From an uncultured Flavobacteriaceae bacterium (GTDB lineage: Bacteria; Bacteroidota; Bacteroidia; Flavobacteriales; Flavobacteriaceae): a stretch of DNA of 64,000 nucleotides. Location of the stretch: positions 1 through 64,000 of the forward strand of contig CANLWG010000021.1 in assembly GCA_947494715.1 (NCBI GenBank), read 5' to 3'. Positions 1-8,250 of this stretch are shown one piece after another; within the stretch, counting starts at the first letter, position 1, and every line of letters begins with the position of its first letter. Below the pieces are notes generated by a model. The model had not been told where the DNA came from. It searched no databases and was given only the letters and a program-made list of their open reading frames with translations. Both the position numbers and the translations under genes were made by a program.

Positions 1-267
1 GCCCCTGCGGCGTTCTGCGTTATCCCCGGCCCTGCCACGTCCGGGGCCAGCTTGGCGGCCGTCACGGCGTCGTCGGCTATCGCGAGGGTGACGTCCGCGA
101 ACAGTGCGTCGGCGGCCCCTCCGACGGTCAGGTCAGTCGATACGATGTCCCCGTTGCCGGTTATGGTGCTGGTGTCGACCACGAGTGCCCCTGCGGCGTT
201 CTGCGTTATCCCCGGCCCTGCCACGTCCGGGGCCAGCTTGGCGGCCGTCACGGCGTCGTCGGCGATT
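1..267 (-). repeat. G+C-rich tandem repeat, 186-bp period
   Basis: Bases 1-77 recur without a mismatch at 187-263, giving a period of 186 bp or 62 codons. The unit stays in the reading frame of the repeat protein and continues beyond the left edge. The segment is far richer in G+C than the gene's 5' half. Confidence 0.85.
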
Positions 268-1151
268 ACTGTTGCGGTTGTGGGTCCAGTTACTTCCCCT
301 GCAAGGTTATTAACTGAAAAATCAGTTCCTGTAAGTGTGAGTCCGGTTCCTGCTCCATAGGTAGTGTTTTCGTCAGTTCCATCAGCGAATCCTGCTGGAA
401 TATTGGTTATAGTTGTCCAATCCGGAGAAACTGTTGCATTATTCACTGCGAATTCAGTACCATTTAATGTTAGTCCTGTACCTGCTGTATAAACTGTGTT
501 CGCGTCACCATCCGCAATGTCTGGAGGAATGTTGTTTATAGTTGTCCAATCTGGAGAAAAGGCTCCAATGGCTTGAGACAGATCTGTGTCAGTAATAAAA
601 CCTGGGGTGTTTGCAAAATCGCCTAAATTAAACTCGTCTACGGCCAAGGCATCAACACCTACGGCATTTTCGGAAAGCTCGTCCCTACCCACCGCATCAT
701 CCGCCAATTTATTGGGGCCAATGGAATTGTCCTGGATATCCACCCCATTAACACCCCCATTTACAATTTGTTCGGTACGGATACTGTTGGGGGCCACTTC
801 CAAATTGATGATATCGTCATTCCGTGTAATGACTATGGTACTCAACTGGTTTTCTATAGGGTCTGTCGTAAATGTAAGATCTGCCGAATCGCACAAATTG
901 GCCCATTGCGCGCCATCAAAATAATGGATACATTGGGTGTCCGTATTATAGATCAAAGCCCCCGGATTGGGAACAATACTTTCCATTTGTTGCGTATTGA
1001 TCCGGGTAATGACCAGAACGCGCGAGTTGCTTTCCAATTCCAGCACAGAGGCGGGGTCTATATTCTGAGGATTATCCCCGATTTTAATCTGACCGTTCGC
1101 TATACTACAGACGAGAAGGCCAATGGACAGGAGCACTATGTTCGCTTTCAT
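1..1151 (-). CDS. Secreted repeat protein, 5' part (runs off left edge)
   Basis: The frame is open on the minus strand from an ATG at 1151 to the window edge, so about 383 N-terminal residues are seen and the C-terminus is missing. It starts with a signal peptide (MKANIVLLSIGLLVCSIANGQ), then a region typical of flavobacterial surface proteins (IGDNPQNIDPASVLELES, GALIYNTDTQCIHYFDG). Next come two W-T-T-I-x-N-I-P repeats around residues 200-285, each with a T-A-G-T-G-L-T-L or G-A-G-T-G-L-T-L segment. The last part seen is a 62-residue tandem unit (begins DDAVTAAKLAPDVAGPGITQ) that is G+C rich, unlike the rest of the gene. The architecture suggests a fibrous extracellular or cell-surface protein; this is inference and no enzymatic domain is visible. 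Longer plus-strand frames here are shadows. Confidence 0.8.
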   Translation of the reverse strand, partial: MKANIVLLSIGLLVCSIANGQIKIGDNPQNIDPASVLELESNSRVLVITRINTQQMESIVPNPGALIYNTDTQCIHYFDGAQWANLCDSADLTFTTDPIENQLSTIVITRNDDIINLEVAPNSIRTEQIVNGGVNGVDIQDNSIGPNKLADDAVGRDELSENAVGVDALAVDEFNLGDFANTPGFITDTDLSQAIGAFSPDWTTINNIPPDIADGDANTVYTAGTGLTLNGTEFAVNNATVSPDWTTITNIPAGFADGTDENTTYGAGTGLTLTGTDFSVNNLAGEVTGPTTATVIADDAVTAAKLAPDVAGPGITQNAAGALVVDTSTITGNGDIVSTDLTVGGAADALFADVTLAIADDAVTAAKLAPDVAGPGITQNAAG

Positions 1152-1186
1152 AGGAAGACACTTTATGCCGTGAACGGCGGGACTAA

Positions 1187-1194
1187 CAAAAATA
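1187..1194 (-). promoter_or_regulatory. Putative -7 box of the repeat-protein gene
   Basis: Read on the minus strand this is TATTTTTG, matching the Bacteroidota -7 consensus TAnnTTTG, about 35 bp upstream of the ATG at 1151. No clear TTTG -33 element sits at the usual distance, so the call is tentative. Confidence 0.35.
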
Positions 1195-1421
1195 AAATTA
1201 TCTACCCACATACCTAACTTTAGCGGTTAAAATGCGCAGGTATCGGGGTGAAGTGAAGACAATGTTCTGCAAAGCCCTCAGGGACAGTCTGGATACACAA
1301 AAATCGGTGTGATTATTCTTTAAAAAAAAGTCGAAGCCCTGTAAATTAACAAAAGTTTAGAGGCGTCCGTTTTTTTATGAGAATAAGTTATACTTTCTTT
1401 ATCTTTCTTAAAAAAAGTATA

Positions 1422-2168
1422 ATGAAATACCTCCTGCCCCTGTTCCTCTTCATTTTTTTTAGTAACGCCGGATCGGCACAGGATGATGAGCGTACAATTC
1501 TACGGGGAAAGGTCCTGTATCGCAATAGCAGCGTAGTTAATGAAAACGTAATCAATACCACTACGGAACGGGCCACGATCACTAATGATAATGGCGAGTT
1601 TGCCATCCGGGTGAAGGAAGGTGACGAACTCGTGTTTACCGCGGTAAACTATCAATTGGAAATTGTAAAGATTACCGAAGAAATACTTAAGCGCAACCGT
1701 TTGGTGGTAGAAGTAAACGAGAAAGTTACGGAACTGGACGAGGTGGTACTCTCCCCCGAGAACCAAGAACGTTATTTGGAACTAAAGAACGAGCAACTCA
1801 AAGGCTTTGAATACGAAATTGACCGTTCCACGGAGGTCGAGAATATCGCTATGTCGCAAACGGAACGGGGAATGCGGGATGGCCTAAATTTCGTCAATAT
1901 TTTTAAGGCATTGCTGAAGTCCGGCAAGGCCGCGGAAGAAAATAGGCCTAGATTAAAGGTCAGTGAAGCATTGCGACACGTCTACGATGATGAGTTCTTT
2001 GTATTGGACCTAAAACTCCCTCAGGATAAGATCGATGCCTTTTTATTGTATTGTGATACCCAGATGCCCGCACAATCTTTGCTGCGAAAGGACAATGAAT
2101 TCCAGTTGATCGATTTTCTGGTAACGCATAGCGAAACATTCCGTAAGTCCTTGGATGAAGGGAAATAG
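1422..2168 (+). CDS. Secreted CarboxypepD_reg-like domain protein (first copy)
   Basis: 248 residues from the ATG at 1422; an ATG 45 bp upstream is in frame but would place charged residues before the signal peptide (KYLLPLFLFIFFSNAGSAQ). After cleavage comes a carboxypeptidase-regulatory-like beta domain at about residues 25-100: LRGKVLYRNSSVVNENVINT, then ATITNDNGEFAI and DELVFTAVNYQ, and a TELDEVVL segment that usually closes this domain in TonB-dependent receptors. No receptor barrel follows. The rest is of unknown function, with a conserved-looking F-x-V-L-D-L-K-L-P motif near the end. It is paralogous to the next gene and overlaps it by 14 bp, so the two are probably co-transcribed. Likely periplasmic or outer-membrane associated. 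Confidence 0.8.
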   Translation: MKYLLPLFLFIFFSNAGSAQDDERTILRGKVLYRNSSVVNENVINTTTERATITNDNGEFAIRVKEGDELVFTAVNYQLEIVKITEEILKRNRLVVEVNEKVTELDEVVLSPENQERYLELKNEQLKGFEYEIDRSTEVENIAMSQTERGMRDGLNFVNIFKALLKSGKAAEENRPRLKVSEALRHVYDDEFFVLDLKLPQDKIDAFLLYCDTQMPAQSLLRKDNEFQLIDFLVTHSETFRKSLDEGK

Positions 2169-2937
2169 TACAGTTCTTATATGTTTTCTTTTATGCTCCA
2201 TTTCCATGGAGGCCCAATCCCTTTTTTCCAAAAGATTGGAAGGGAAGGTCTATAGTAAAGATGGGGATGTAGCAGCTACCCATGTATTGAATATCACTGC
2301 ACAAAAGGCCACGATAACCGATGTAAACGGTTTTTTTTCCATTTCGGCCAAACTCAATGATACCTTGGTGTTTTCCGCGATACAGTTTAAGCGCAAAGAG
2401 GTCGTGGTGAGCGCAAAAATCTTGGAAAGCAAATTGTTGCTGGTCCCCTTGGAGGATACACTTACGGAACTGGATGAAGTGATCTTACGCCTATATAATT
2501 TATCCGGGGATATGGGTGTGGATTTGAACACGTTGGATACGGAATCCGTAGTTACCGCTTCCACTTTGGGATTGCCCAATGCCTACGTGAAGCCGCCCTC
2601 ACAGGCCGAACGAAAATTTTATGAAGCTACTACTGGAGGGGGCATAGTTCCGCTAAACCCTATCTTGAATGCTATTTCCGGCCGTACCAAAATGTTGAAA
2701 CAAAGGTTAAAACGGAATGCAAGATATGAACGCACCCAAAGGGTCCGGGCATTTTATCCGGACTCCCTTTTTGTTAAGGATTTAAAGATACCCGAAGAAA
2801 GCATACCGGATTTTATGTATTTCTGTGAGGTAGATTCTACTTTTCAGGCCATCGTAAACACCCATGACCAGCTTAAGATATGGGAGTACATGCGAAAAAA
2901 AAGTAGGATATATCGGAAAAATAATGACATGGATTAA
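2155..2937 (+). CDS. Secreted CarboxypepD_reg-like domain protein (second copy)
   Basis: 260 residues starting at an ATG inside the last codons of the previous gene. It has a signal peptide (STVLICFLLCSISMEAQS) and the same plan as its neighbour: LEGKVYSKDGDVAATHVLNI, then KATITDVNGFFSI and TLTELDEVIL, with a C-terminal SLFVKDLKIPEESIPDFMYF matching the neighbour's FFVLDLKLPQDKIDAFLLY. The two are ancient tandem duplicates. Cargo and function are unknown; the conserved order with the DUF6702 and M1 genes downstream suggests an envelope role linked to that peptidase, which is inference. Confidence 0.8.
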   Translation: MKGNSTVLICFLLCSISMEAQSLFSKRLEGKVYSKDGDVAATHVLNITAQKATITDVNGFFSISAKLNDTLVFSAIQFKRKEVVVSAKILESKLLLVPLEDTLTELDEVILRLYNLSGDMGVDLNTLDTESVVTASTLGLPNAYVKPPSQAERKFYEATTGGGIVPLNPILNAISGRTKMLKQRLKRNARYERTQRVRAFYPDSLFVKDLKIPEESIPDFMYFCEVDSTFQAIVNTHDQLKIWEYMRKKSRIYRKNNDMD

Positions 2938-2944
2938 TATTTTA

Positions 2945-2986
2945 ACGCTGGACGCTGGACGCTGGACGCTGGACGCTGGACGCTGG
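2945..2986. repeat. Heptamer tandem repeat (ACGCTGG x6) with A-rich tail
   Basis: Six perfect head-to-tail copies of the 7-bp unit ACGCTGG fill 2945-2986, directly after the stop codon at 2937. Degenerate copies follow (ATGCTGG, then ACGCGGTC), and then about 100 bp of A/C-rich runs of the type AAACCCAAAACTC and AACCAGAAACC up to about 3100. An open frame across it has no family features and is discounted. Confidence 0.85.
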
Positions 2987-3160
2987 ATGTGTCATGCTGG
3001 ACGCGGTCGAAACATCAAAATTCAAATATCAAAACCCAAAACTCAAAACCCAACTTCCAGAAACTTGAAACCAGAAACCAGAAACTGACAACGGGAAACT
3101 AACACCAAATGCCAAGTATCAAACATCAATTTTGGCACGTGGTTTGCTTATTTTTGAAGA

Positions 3161-3673
3161 ATGAAAATGAAAATTCTTAAAAAAGGACTTTTTCTACTGG
3201 CCCTGCCCCTGTTTGCGTTTGTTATGGCACATAAGTTTTATATAAGTGTCACCAACATCGGGTATTCGGAAAAGGAGGATGCCTTACAGATAACTTGCCG
3301 GATTTTCATCGACGACCTTGAAAGCGTCCTGGAGGAGCGCTATGATTTTAAGGCGTACTTGGCAACCGATAAGGAATCCGAGACCGCTAACGGATTTATT
3401 GAAAGATACCTAAAGACCAAATTTGCCATACAGATTGACGATAGCGATATGGCCTACGATTTTTTGGGCAAAAAATACGATAACGATGTGGTGATATGTT
3501 ATATAGAGGTTCCCAAAATCGATTTAAAAAATAAAAATAGCATTCGTATTCGGAATGAAGTACTCACCGATCTGTTCGATGAACAGCAAAACATTGTCCA
3601 TTTTCGGATTAATGGAAAGAAAAAAAGCTTTGTACTCACCAAGTCCGATACTAACGGAATGTTAAATTTGTAA
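3161..3673 (+). CDS. DUF6702 family exported protein
   Basis: 170 residues; a second ATG two codons in is an alternative start. A signal peptide (LKKGLFLLALPLFAFVMA) is followed at once by HKFYISVTNIGYSEKEDALQ, the hallmark N-terminus of the DUF6702 family in Bacteroidota. The family continues with an I-x-C-R-I-F-I-D-D-L-E segment and ends with a beta-rich region (IVHFRINGKKKSFVLT). Its activity is unknown. It lies 58 bp upstream of an M1 peptidase, an arrangement I recall as common in Flavobacteriaceae; together they may act on periplasmic peptides, but that is context only. Confidence 0.8.
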   Translation: MKMKILKKGLFLLALPLFAFVMAHKFYISVTNIGYSEKEDALQITCRIFIDDLESVLEERYDFKAYLATDKESETANGFIERYLKTKFAIQIDDSDMAYDFLGKKYDNDVVICYIEVPKIDLKNKNSIRIRNEVLTDLFDEQQNIVHFRINGKKKSFVLTKSDTNGMLNL

Positions 3674-3731
3674 CATTTTTCTTCCTAAAACCAAAAAAAG
3701 TTTAACTTTCGCGCCTTTAAATTGAACAAGA

Positions 3732-6038
3732 ATGAAGACTATTTCCATTTGTTTGACCTCAATGTTGTTGCTTTTTGGAGGGATGGCCCTGGCACAATAT
3801 AGTGATGAAAACCGTGATCCGGGCCATTATAACCAGAACAAGTTTAAACAACTCTATGAAGAGTTTGCCACACCAAATACATACCGATCAGCTTCCGGGG
3901 CACCCGGTCCCGATTATTATCAGCAGCAGGCAGATTATGTTATGGATATTGAACTGGATGATAAAAACGCCAGAATATATGGGGGAGAGACCATAACCTA
4001 CACGAATAATTCCCCGGACGATTTGGAATACCTATGGTTGCAGGTAGATCAAAATGTACGGACCAAGGACACCAAATCCGCTTTAAGAAATGAATCGCGG
4101 ATCGCCCAAGCGGAAAAGGTGGAGGACTTTGTAAAAAAGTATGTGTCGGAACCTTTTGATGGCGGTTTTAACATTGAATCGGTTAGAGATGCCAATGGAA
4201 GGCCCCTACCGTATACCATCAATCAGACGATGATGCGGATAGATATTCCCCAATCGCTAAAAAGTAAAGAGCGGATTTCGTTTTCCATCAAATGGAATTT
4301 CAATATTCCCGACCATACTGTGGACCGAGCAAGATCTGGGTATGAGTATTTTCCAAAAGATGGCAATAGGGCCTATGTAATTGCCCAGTTTTTCCCAAGA
4401 ATGGCGGTTTATAGCGATGTTGAAGGTTGGCAGAACCATCAATTTTGGGGAAACGGTGAATTTGCTCTCCCCTTTGGGGATTATGAGGTGAATATCACCG
4501 TACCCGCGGATCATGTGCTGGATGCTACAGGAACCTTACAGAACCGAAAAGAGGTATTTTCCAGGGAGATGTTGAAACGCTATGATCAGGCAAAAAAATC
4601 CTATGATAAGCCCGTTTTGATCGTTACCCAGGAAGAAGCCGAGGCAGCCGAAAAAGGATTCTCGGAAAAAAAGAAAACCTGGCGTTTCAAGGCAAAGAAT
4701 GTAAGGGATTATGGTTTTGCCACCTCCCGTAAGTTCATTTGGGATATGCAGGCCGTTAAAATGAGCAATACCGATGTGATGGCCGTTTCGCTTTATCCCA
4801 AGGAGGGCAACCCATTATGGGAGGAGTATTCTACCAAGGCGGTGGCTCACACCTTAAAATCCTATTCCGAACACACGTTTGATTACCCTTATCCCAAGGC
4901 CATTTCGGTACATGCTAAAAATCAGGGTATGGAGTACCCTATGATCTGTTGGAACTATGGTCGCCCCAATACCGATGGTACCTACTCGGATAAGGTAAAA
5001 TTCGGGATGATCAGTGTAATCATACATGAGGTAGGCCATAACTTTTTCCCTATGATCGTCAATTCCGATGAACGGCAATGGGCTTGGATGGATGAAGGTC
5101 TGGATACTTTTATGCAGTATATGGCGGAACAGGAATTTGGTGAGAAATATCCGGAGACGATTGCGGGATATGATACCTATCCGTCCAAAAGGGGAGAACC
5201 CTACAAGGTGGTTCCTTATATGGCAGGAGATCAAAGTACGTTGGCGCCCATTATGTCCAACCCTGAAAATGTTTACCAACTTGGACCGAATGCTTACGGC
5301 AAACCCGCAACGGCCTTGAATATTCTTCGTGAGACTGTTATGGGCAGGGAACTTTTTGACCATGCCTTTAAGACCTATGCCCAACGTTGGAAGTTTAAGC
5401 ATCCCACCCCGGAGGACTTTTTCCGGACCATGGAAGATGCCTCGGCAGTGGATTTGGATTGGTATTGGAGGTCTTGGTTCTATACCACAGATTATGTGGA
5501 TATTGGTGTGAAGGATATAAAAAAGTATTTTGTAAACGATGGGCCTACAAAAGTGATGCGCGAGTATATGGCGCAAAGGAATATTACCGAGGCAGATTTG
5601 CTACCCCAGGTTTTTCTGGCCGAGGAAGATAGTGATGATTTTAACAAGGACTTAATGGGGAAAGAAGCTTCGCAAAATTCTATGTTCCTCAAAGAGTTTA
5701 TGATGGACAAGATGAGTGCTGAGGAAAGAGCGCTCGTAAAGGAACCCAAATATTTTTATGAAATTACTTTTGATAAGCCAGGTGGAATTCCCATGCCATT
5801 GATCGTGGAATATACCTATGCGGACGGGACTAAGGAGAACGTGACCTATCCTCCCGAAATATGGAGGAAAAATGATGACGAAGTCAGAAGGGTCATTTCC
5901 TCCCAAAAGGAATTGGTGGGCGTTGTAATAGATCCAAAAATGGAAACCGCGGATATAGATATCACCAATAACTCATGGCCCCAGAAAGAGGAAAAGTCCG
6001 ATTTTGAAAAATTTAAGGAGAATATTAAGGGCAAATAG
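3732..6038 (+). CDS. M1 family zinc metallopeptidase, secreted
   Basis: 768 residues. A signal peptide (ICLTSMLLLFGGMALAQ) is followed by the N-terminal beta domain, then the gluzincin catalytic domain with HEVGH at residues 432-436 and the third zinc ligand E455 in WMDEGLD (HExxH-x18-E). Upstream, the substrate-recognition motif normally G-x-M-E-N appears as QGMEYP, a variant seen in M1 relatives that are not classic aminopeptidase N. It should hydrolyse peptides from the N-terminus in the periplasm or outside the cell. The C-terminal 150 residues are polar and lysine rich, with no type IX sorting domain obvious. It is the last gene of a plus-strand run of four exported proteins. Confidence 0.88.
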   Translation: MKTISICLTSMLLLFGGMALAQYSDENRDPGHYNQNKFKQLYEEFATPNTYRSASGAPGPDYYQQQADYVMDIELDDKNARIYGGETITYTNNSPDDLEYLWLQVDQNVRTKDTKSALRNESRIAQAEKVEDFVKKYVSEPFDGGFNIESVRDANGRPLPYTINQTMMRIDIPQSLKSKERISFSIKWNFNIPDHTVDRARSGYEYFPKDGNRAYVIAQFFPRMAVYSDVEGWQNHQFWGNGEFALPFGDYEVNITVPADHVLDATGTLQNRKEVFSREMLKRYDQAKKSYDKPVLIVTQEEAEAAEKGFSEKKKTWRFKAKNVRDYGFATSRKFIWDMQAVKMSNTDVMAVSLYPKEGNPLWEEYSTKAVAHTLKSYSEHTFDYPYPKAISVHAKNQGMEYPMICWNYGRPNTDGTYSDKVKFGMISVIIHEVGHNFFPMIVNSDERQWAWMDEGLDTFMQYMAEQEFGEKYPETIAGYDTYPSKRGEPYKVVPYMAGDQSTLAPIMSNPENVYQLGPNAYGKPATALNILRETVMGRELFDHAFKTYAQRWKFKHPTPEDFFRTMEDASAVDLDWYWRSWFYTTDYVDIGVKDIKKYFVNDGPTKVMREYMAQRNITEADLLPQVFLAEEDSDDFNKDLMGKEASQNSMFLKEFMMDKMSAEERALVKEPKYFYEITFDKPGGIPMPLIVEYTYADGTKENVTYPPEIWRKNDDEVRRVISSQKELVGVVIDPKMETADIDITNNSWPQKEEKSDFEKFKENIKGK

Positions 6039-6149
6039 ACAGCAAAGGAAGCATTGATTGGCCCTGTTCAGAGTAAACTTGCTTATCTTTTGGGCAGGAA
6101 ACCTTGGAGGTCTTTTTAATTGCAATCCAAACTTGACTATATTTGCAGT

Positions 6150-6488
6150 ATGTATGTTTTACACTTTTTGTTCATAAGCGGAATGGAGATATTCTTCATC
6201 ATGTTTATTGTGGTTATGGTTTTCGGAGCCGATAAAATTCCAGGTATTGCCAAAGGTTTGGGGAAGGGCATGCGCCAATTAAAGGACGCGACGGAGGACA
6301 TTAAGCAAGAAATCCAAAAAAGTGCAGAAAAACAGGGTATCGATACCAGCTTGGTATCGGATATCAAAAAAGACATTGATGATGTGAAGAACAGCGTTAG
6401 TACCAACTTGGGGGATGGAATTAAAAAGGAGTTGGGCGATGTGAAAAAAAGGGTGGATGATGTTACAGGCACCATCAAGCGACAATAG
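6150..6488 (+). CDS. tatA: Sec-independent protein translocase subunit TatA/TatE
   Basis: About 112 residues from the ATG at 6150 (MYVLHFLFISGMEIF). The in-frame TTG at 6120 and the ATG at 6183 are alternatives, but flavobacterial homologues begin just before the FLFISG segment. The single N-terminal helix EIFFIMFIVVMVFGADKIPG, the F-G hinge and the amphipathic helix IAKGLGKGMRQLKDATEDIK are the TatA/B/E signature. A long charged, probably helical tail follows. TatA multimers form the pore for folded twin-arginine substrates. No tatC is adjacent. The PAP2 phosphatase gene starts 8 bp after its stop. Confidence 0.85.
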   Translation: MYVLHFLFISGMEIFFIMFIVVMVFGADKIPGIAKGLGKGMRQLKDATEDIKQEIQKSAEKQGIDTSLVSDIKKDIDDVKNSVSTNLGDGIKKELGDVKKRVDDVTGTIKRQ

Positions 6489-6496
6489 TTGCCCTC

Positions 6497-7069
6497 ATGC
6501 TCGAAAAGATTCTTCAATGGGATAGGGATACTTTTATTTACCTGAATAGCCTCGGTAACGAAAAATATGATTTTTTCTGGTCTACGGTTACCGACATCTC
6601 CAGCTGGATTCCGTTATTCATTTTGTTTTTCATCATCATTTATCTAAAATACCCGAGGCGCGAGGCACTTTTTGTTACCTTAACTATAATGGCACTAGTG
6701 TTTTTCATTACCACGGCCACTGATATTACCAAGGAATTTGTGGCTAGGTTACGGCCCAATAACGATACCGAAATCAATACTTTGATACGGATTCTAAAAA
6801 CCCCGATCACCTATAGTTTTTTTTCGGGCCACGCATCAAGTTCGTTTTCTGTTACTACGCTTGTAGTGCTCTTTCTCAATAAAAGGTTTAGGTGGTGCTG
6901 GTTCTTTTATATTTGGCCATTGCTTTTCACCTTAAGCCGTATTTACGTGGGGGTGCATTATCCAGTGGATATTATGGTCGGTGCCCTGGTTGGAGTTTTA
7001 TCGGCCTTTCTCTTTTATGTGATGTATGTTAGGCTTATCGTACCCTACTTAAAGTTAAGCCGTCCCTAA
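6497..7069 (+). CDS. PAP2 family membrane phosphatase
   Basis: 190 residues with several membrane helices. The three PAP2 motifs are present: KEFVARLRPN (K-x6-R-P type), SFFSGHASS (P-S-G-H equivalent) and SRIYVGVHYPVD (S-R-x5-H-x3-D). Such enzymes dephosphorylate lipid pyrophosphates or phosphates, for example undecaprenyl diphosphate or lipid A phosphate; the actual substrate cannot be read from sequence. It follows tatA by 8 bp. Its 3' end overlaps the end of the convergent methyltransferase gene by 35 bp. Confidence 0.85.
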   Translation: MLEKILQWDRDTFIYLNSLGNEKYDFFWSTVTDISSWIPLFILFFIIIYLKYPRREALFVTLTIMALVFFITTATDITKEFVARLRPNNDTEINTLIRILKTPITYSFFSGHASSSFSVTTLVVLFLNKRFRWCWFFYIWPLLFTLSRIYVGVHYPVDIMVGALVGVLSAFLFYVMYVRLIVPYLKLSRP

Positions 7070-7676
7070 TGGGCAAAAGTACAGTTTCTATTCGCGGATC
7101 TTCCTTCAATTGCTTATTATAATCCAATACCACCTTTGTAGTTTTATCCTTGGGATCAAGAGGTTCTACTACTTTACCTGACCACAGTACGTTATCGGAT
7201 AAAATAACACCTCCGGATTGTGTTTTCTTAAGAACAGCCTCAAAATAAGCAGGGTAATCCAACTTTTCCGCATCAATGAACACTAAATCAAAAACAATAT
7301 CCAAATGGGGTATAATTTCTAAGGCATCCCCGGTATGCTGTATAATTTTGTCTCCGAACCCATTTTTGTCAAAATATCGTCTTTGTATCTCATACAATTC
7401 TTCATTACGATCTATGGTATGTAGTTTTCCATCGTTGGACAGGCCTTCCGCCAAACAGATGGCCGAATAGCCCGTATAGGTGCCGATTTCCAAAATGTTA
7501 TTGGGATGTATTATTTTTGACAACAAGCTGAGTACCCTACCCTGAAAATGGCCTGTCAACATACGAGGCCTCACTACTTTAAGGTGGGTCTCCCGAGTAA
7601 GTTCCTGCAACACTTCCGGTTCTTCCTGAGAATGGGCCGCAATATATTTTTCCAATATAGGAGATAAAAAGTGCAT
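7035..7676 (-). CDS. SAM-dependent O-methyltransferase (caffeoyl-CoA OMT-like)
   Basis: 213 residues. The Rossmann methyltransferase motif I is ILEIGTYTGYSAICLAEGL, followed by LHTIDRNEE (acidic residue binding the SAM ribose), and FDLVFIDAEKLDYPAYFE with LSDNVLWSGKVV, the metal-binding Asp/Asn region of the class I O-methyltransferases. Substrates in this family are catechol-like compounds; some members modify tRNA, so the substrate is open. The gene is divergent from the acetyltransferase and convergent with, and overlapping, the PAP2 gene. Confidence 0.85.
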   Translation of the reverse strand: MHFLSPILEKYIAAHSQEEPEVLQELTRETHLKVVRPRMLTGHFQGRVLSLLSKIIHPNNILEIGTYTGYSAICLAEGLSNDGKLHTIDRNEELYEIQRRYFDKNGFGDKIIQHTGDALEIIPHLDIVFDLVFIDAEKLDYPAYFEAVLKKTQSGGVILSDNVLWSGKVVEPLDPKDKTTKVVLDYNKQLKEDPRIETVLLPIRDGLTLSRVR

Positions 7677-7730
7677 AAAATGGTTTTGACAAAAATATGG
7701 ATTACCTTGAAATCAAAAAGAATAAAAACG

Positions 7731-8189
7731 ATGGATGGAATTAAGATACGACCTGCCTTGTTAAGTGATTTGCCAGTTCTCCAAAAATTCGAGCAGGGCG
7801 TAATACAAGCAGAAAGACCTTTAGATCCTACCATTAAAAAAGATCCGGTCCGTTATTACGACTTGGAATCCATGATAATGGATAAGGATATTGCGGTAAT
7901 GGTAGCAGAGTACGGAGGCAATATTGTAGCATCCGGCTATGGCATGGCAAAGAGGGCGAGACATTATTTGGACCATACATATTATGCCTATTTGGGTTTT
8001 ATGTATACAGATCCGGGATTTCGAGGGAAGGGAGTTAATCAAAAAATTCTTTCTGCCTTAAAGGATTGGGCTATTTCCAGGGATTTGACGGAAATTCGTC
8101 TTACGGTCTACGAGGATAATCCGGGAGCTCTAAAGGCTTATGAAAAGTTTGGCTTTAAAAGACATATTATTGAAATGCGTTTGGTGTAA
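7731..8189 (+). CDS. GNAT family N-acetyltransferase
   Basis: 152 residues from the ATG at 7731 (MDGIKIRPALLSDLPVLQKF); in-frame codons up to 7671 would overlap the divergent methyltransferase start and look non-coding. The acetyl-CoA loop is seen in YTDPGFRGKGVNQKILSAL (motif A, R/Q-x-x-G-x-G type), and motif B in LTVYEDNPGALKAYEKFGF. The acceptor substrate, small molecule or protein N-terminus, is unknown. It is a single gene 61 bp upstream of kynU and may share its transcript. Confidence 0.82.
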   Translation: MDGIKIRPALLSDLPVLQKFEQGVIQAERPLDPTIKKDPVRYYDLESMIMDKDIAVMVAEYGGNIVASGYGMAKRARHYLDHTYYAYLGFMYTDPGFRGKGVNQKILSALKDWAISRDLTEIRLTVYEDNPGALKAYEKFGFKRHIIEMRLV

Positions 8190-8250
8190 TTTTTTCTTAA
8201 GTACCCTTTCCCAATATCCTTTTTGAAGTTGTAGTTTTGAAAAAAATAGT

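Noticed and set aside
52-1217. Plus-strand frames opposite the left-edge repeat protein (52-360, 586-924, 768-1217)
   Set aside because: The minus strand gives one open frame with signal peptide and family-like repeats across the whole stretch; the plus frames are low-complexity Ser/Ala/Pro translations of it.
2864-3088. Plus-strand frame through the heptamer array
   Set aside because: Its protein is a translated tandem repeat (G-R-W-T-L-D-A) without a domain, and it overlaps the end of a real gene.
2945-3100. CRISPR-like array
   Set aside because: The repeat unit is 7 bp with no spacers; it is a microsatellite.
4854-5576. 240-codon minus-strand frame inside the M1 peptidase gene
   Set aside because: The plus strand encodes the catalytic zinc site of M1 here; the antisense translation has no family features.
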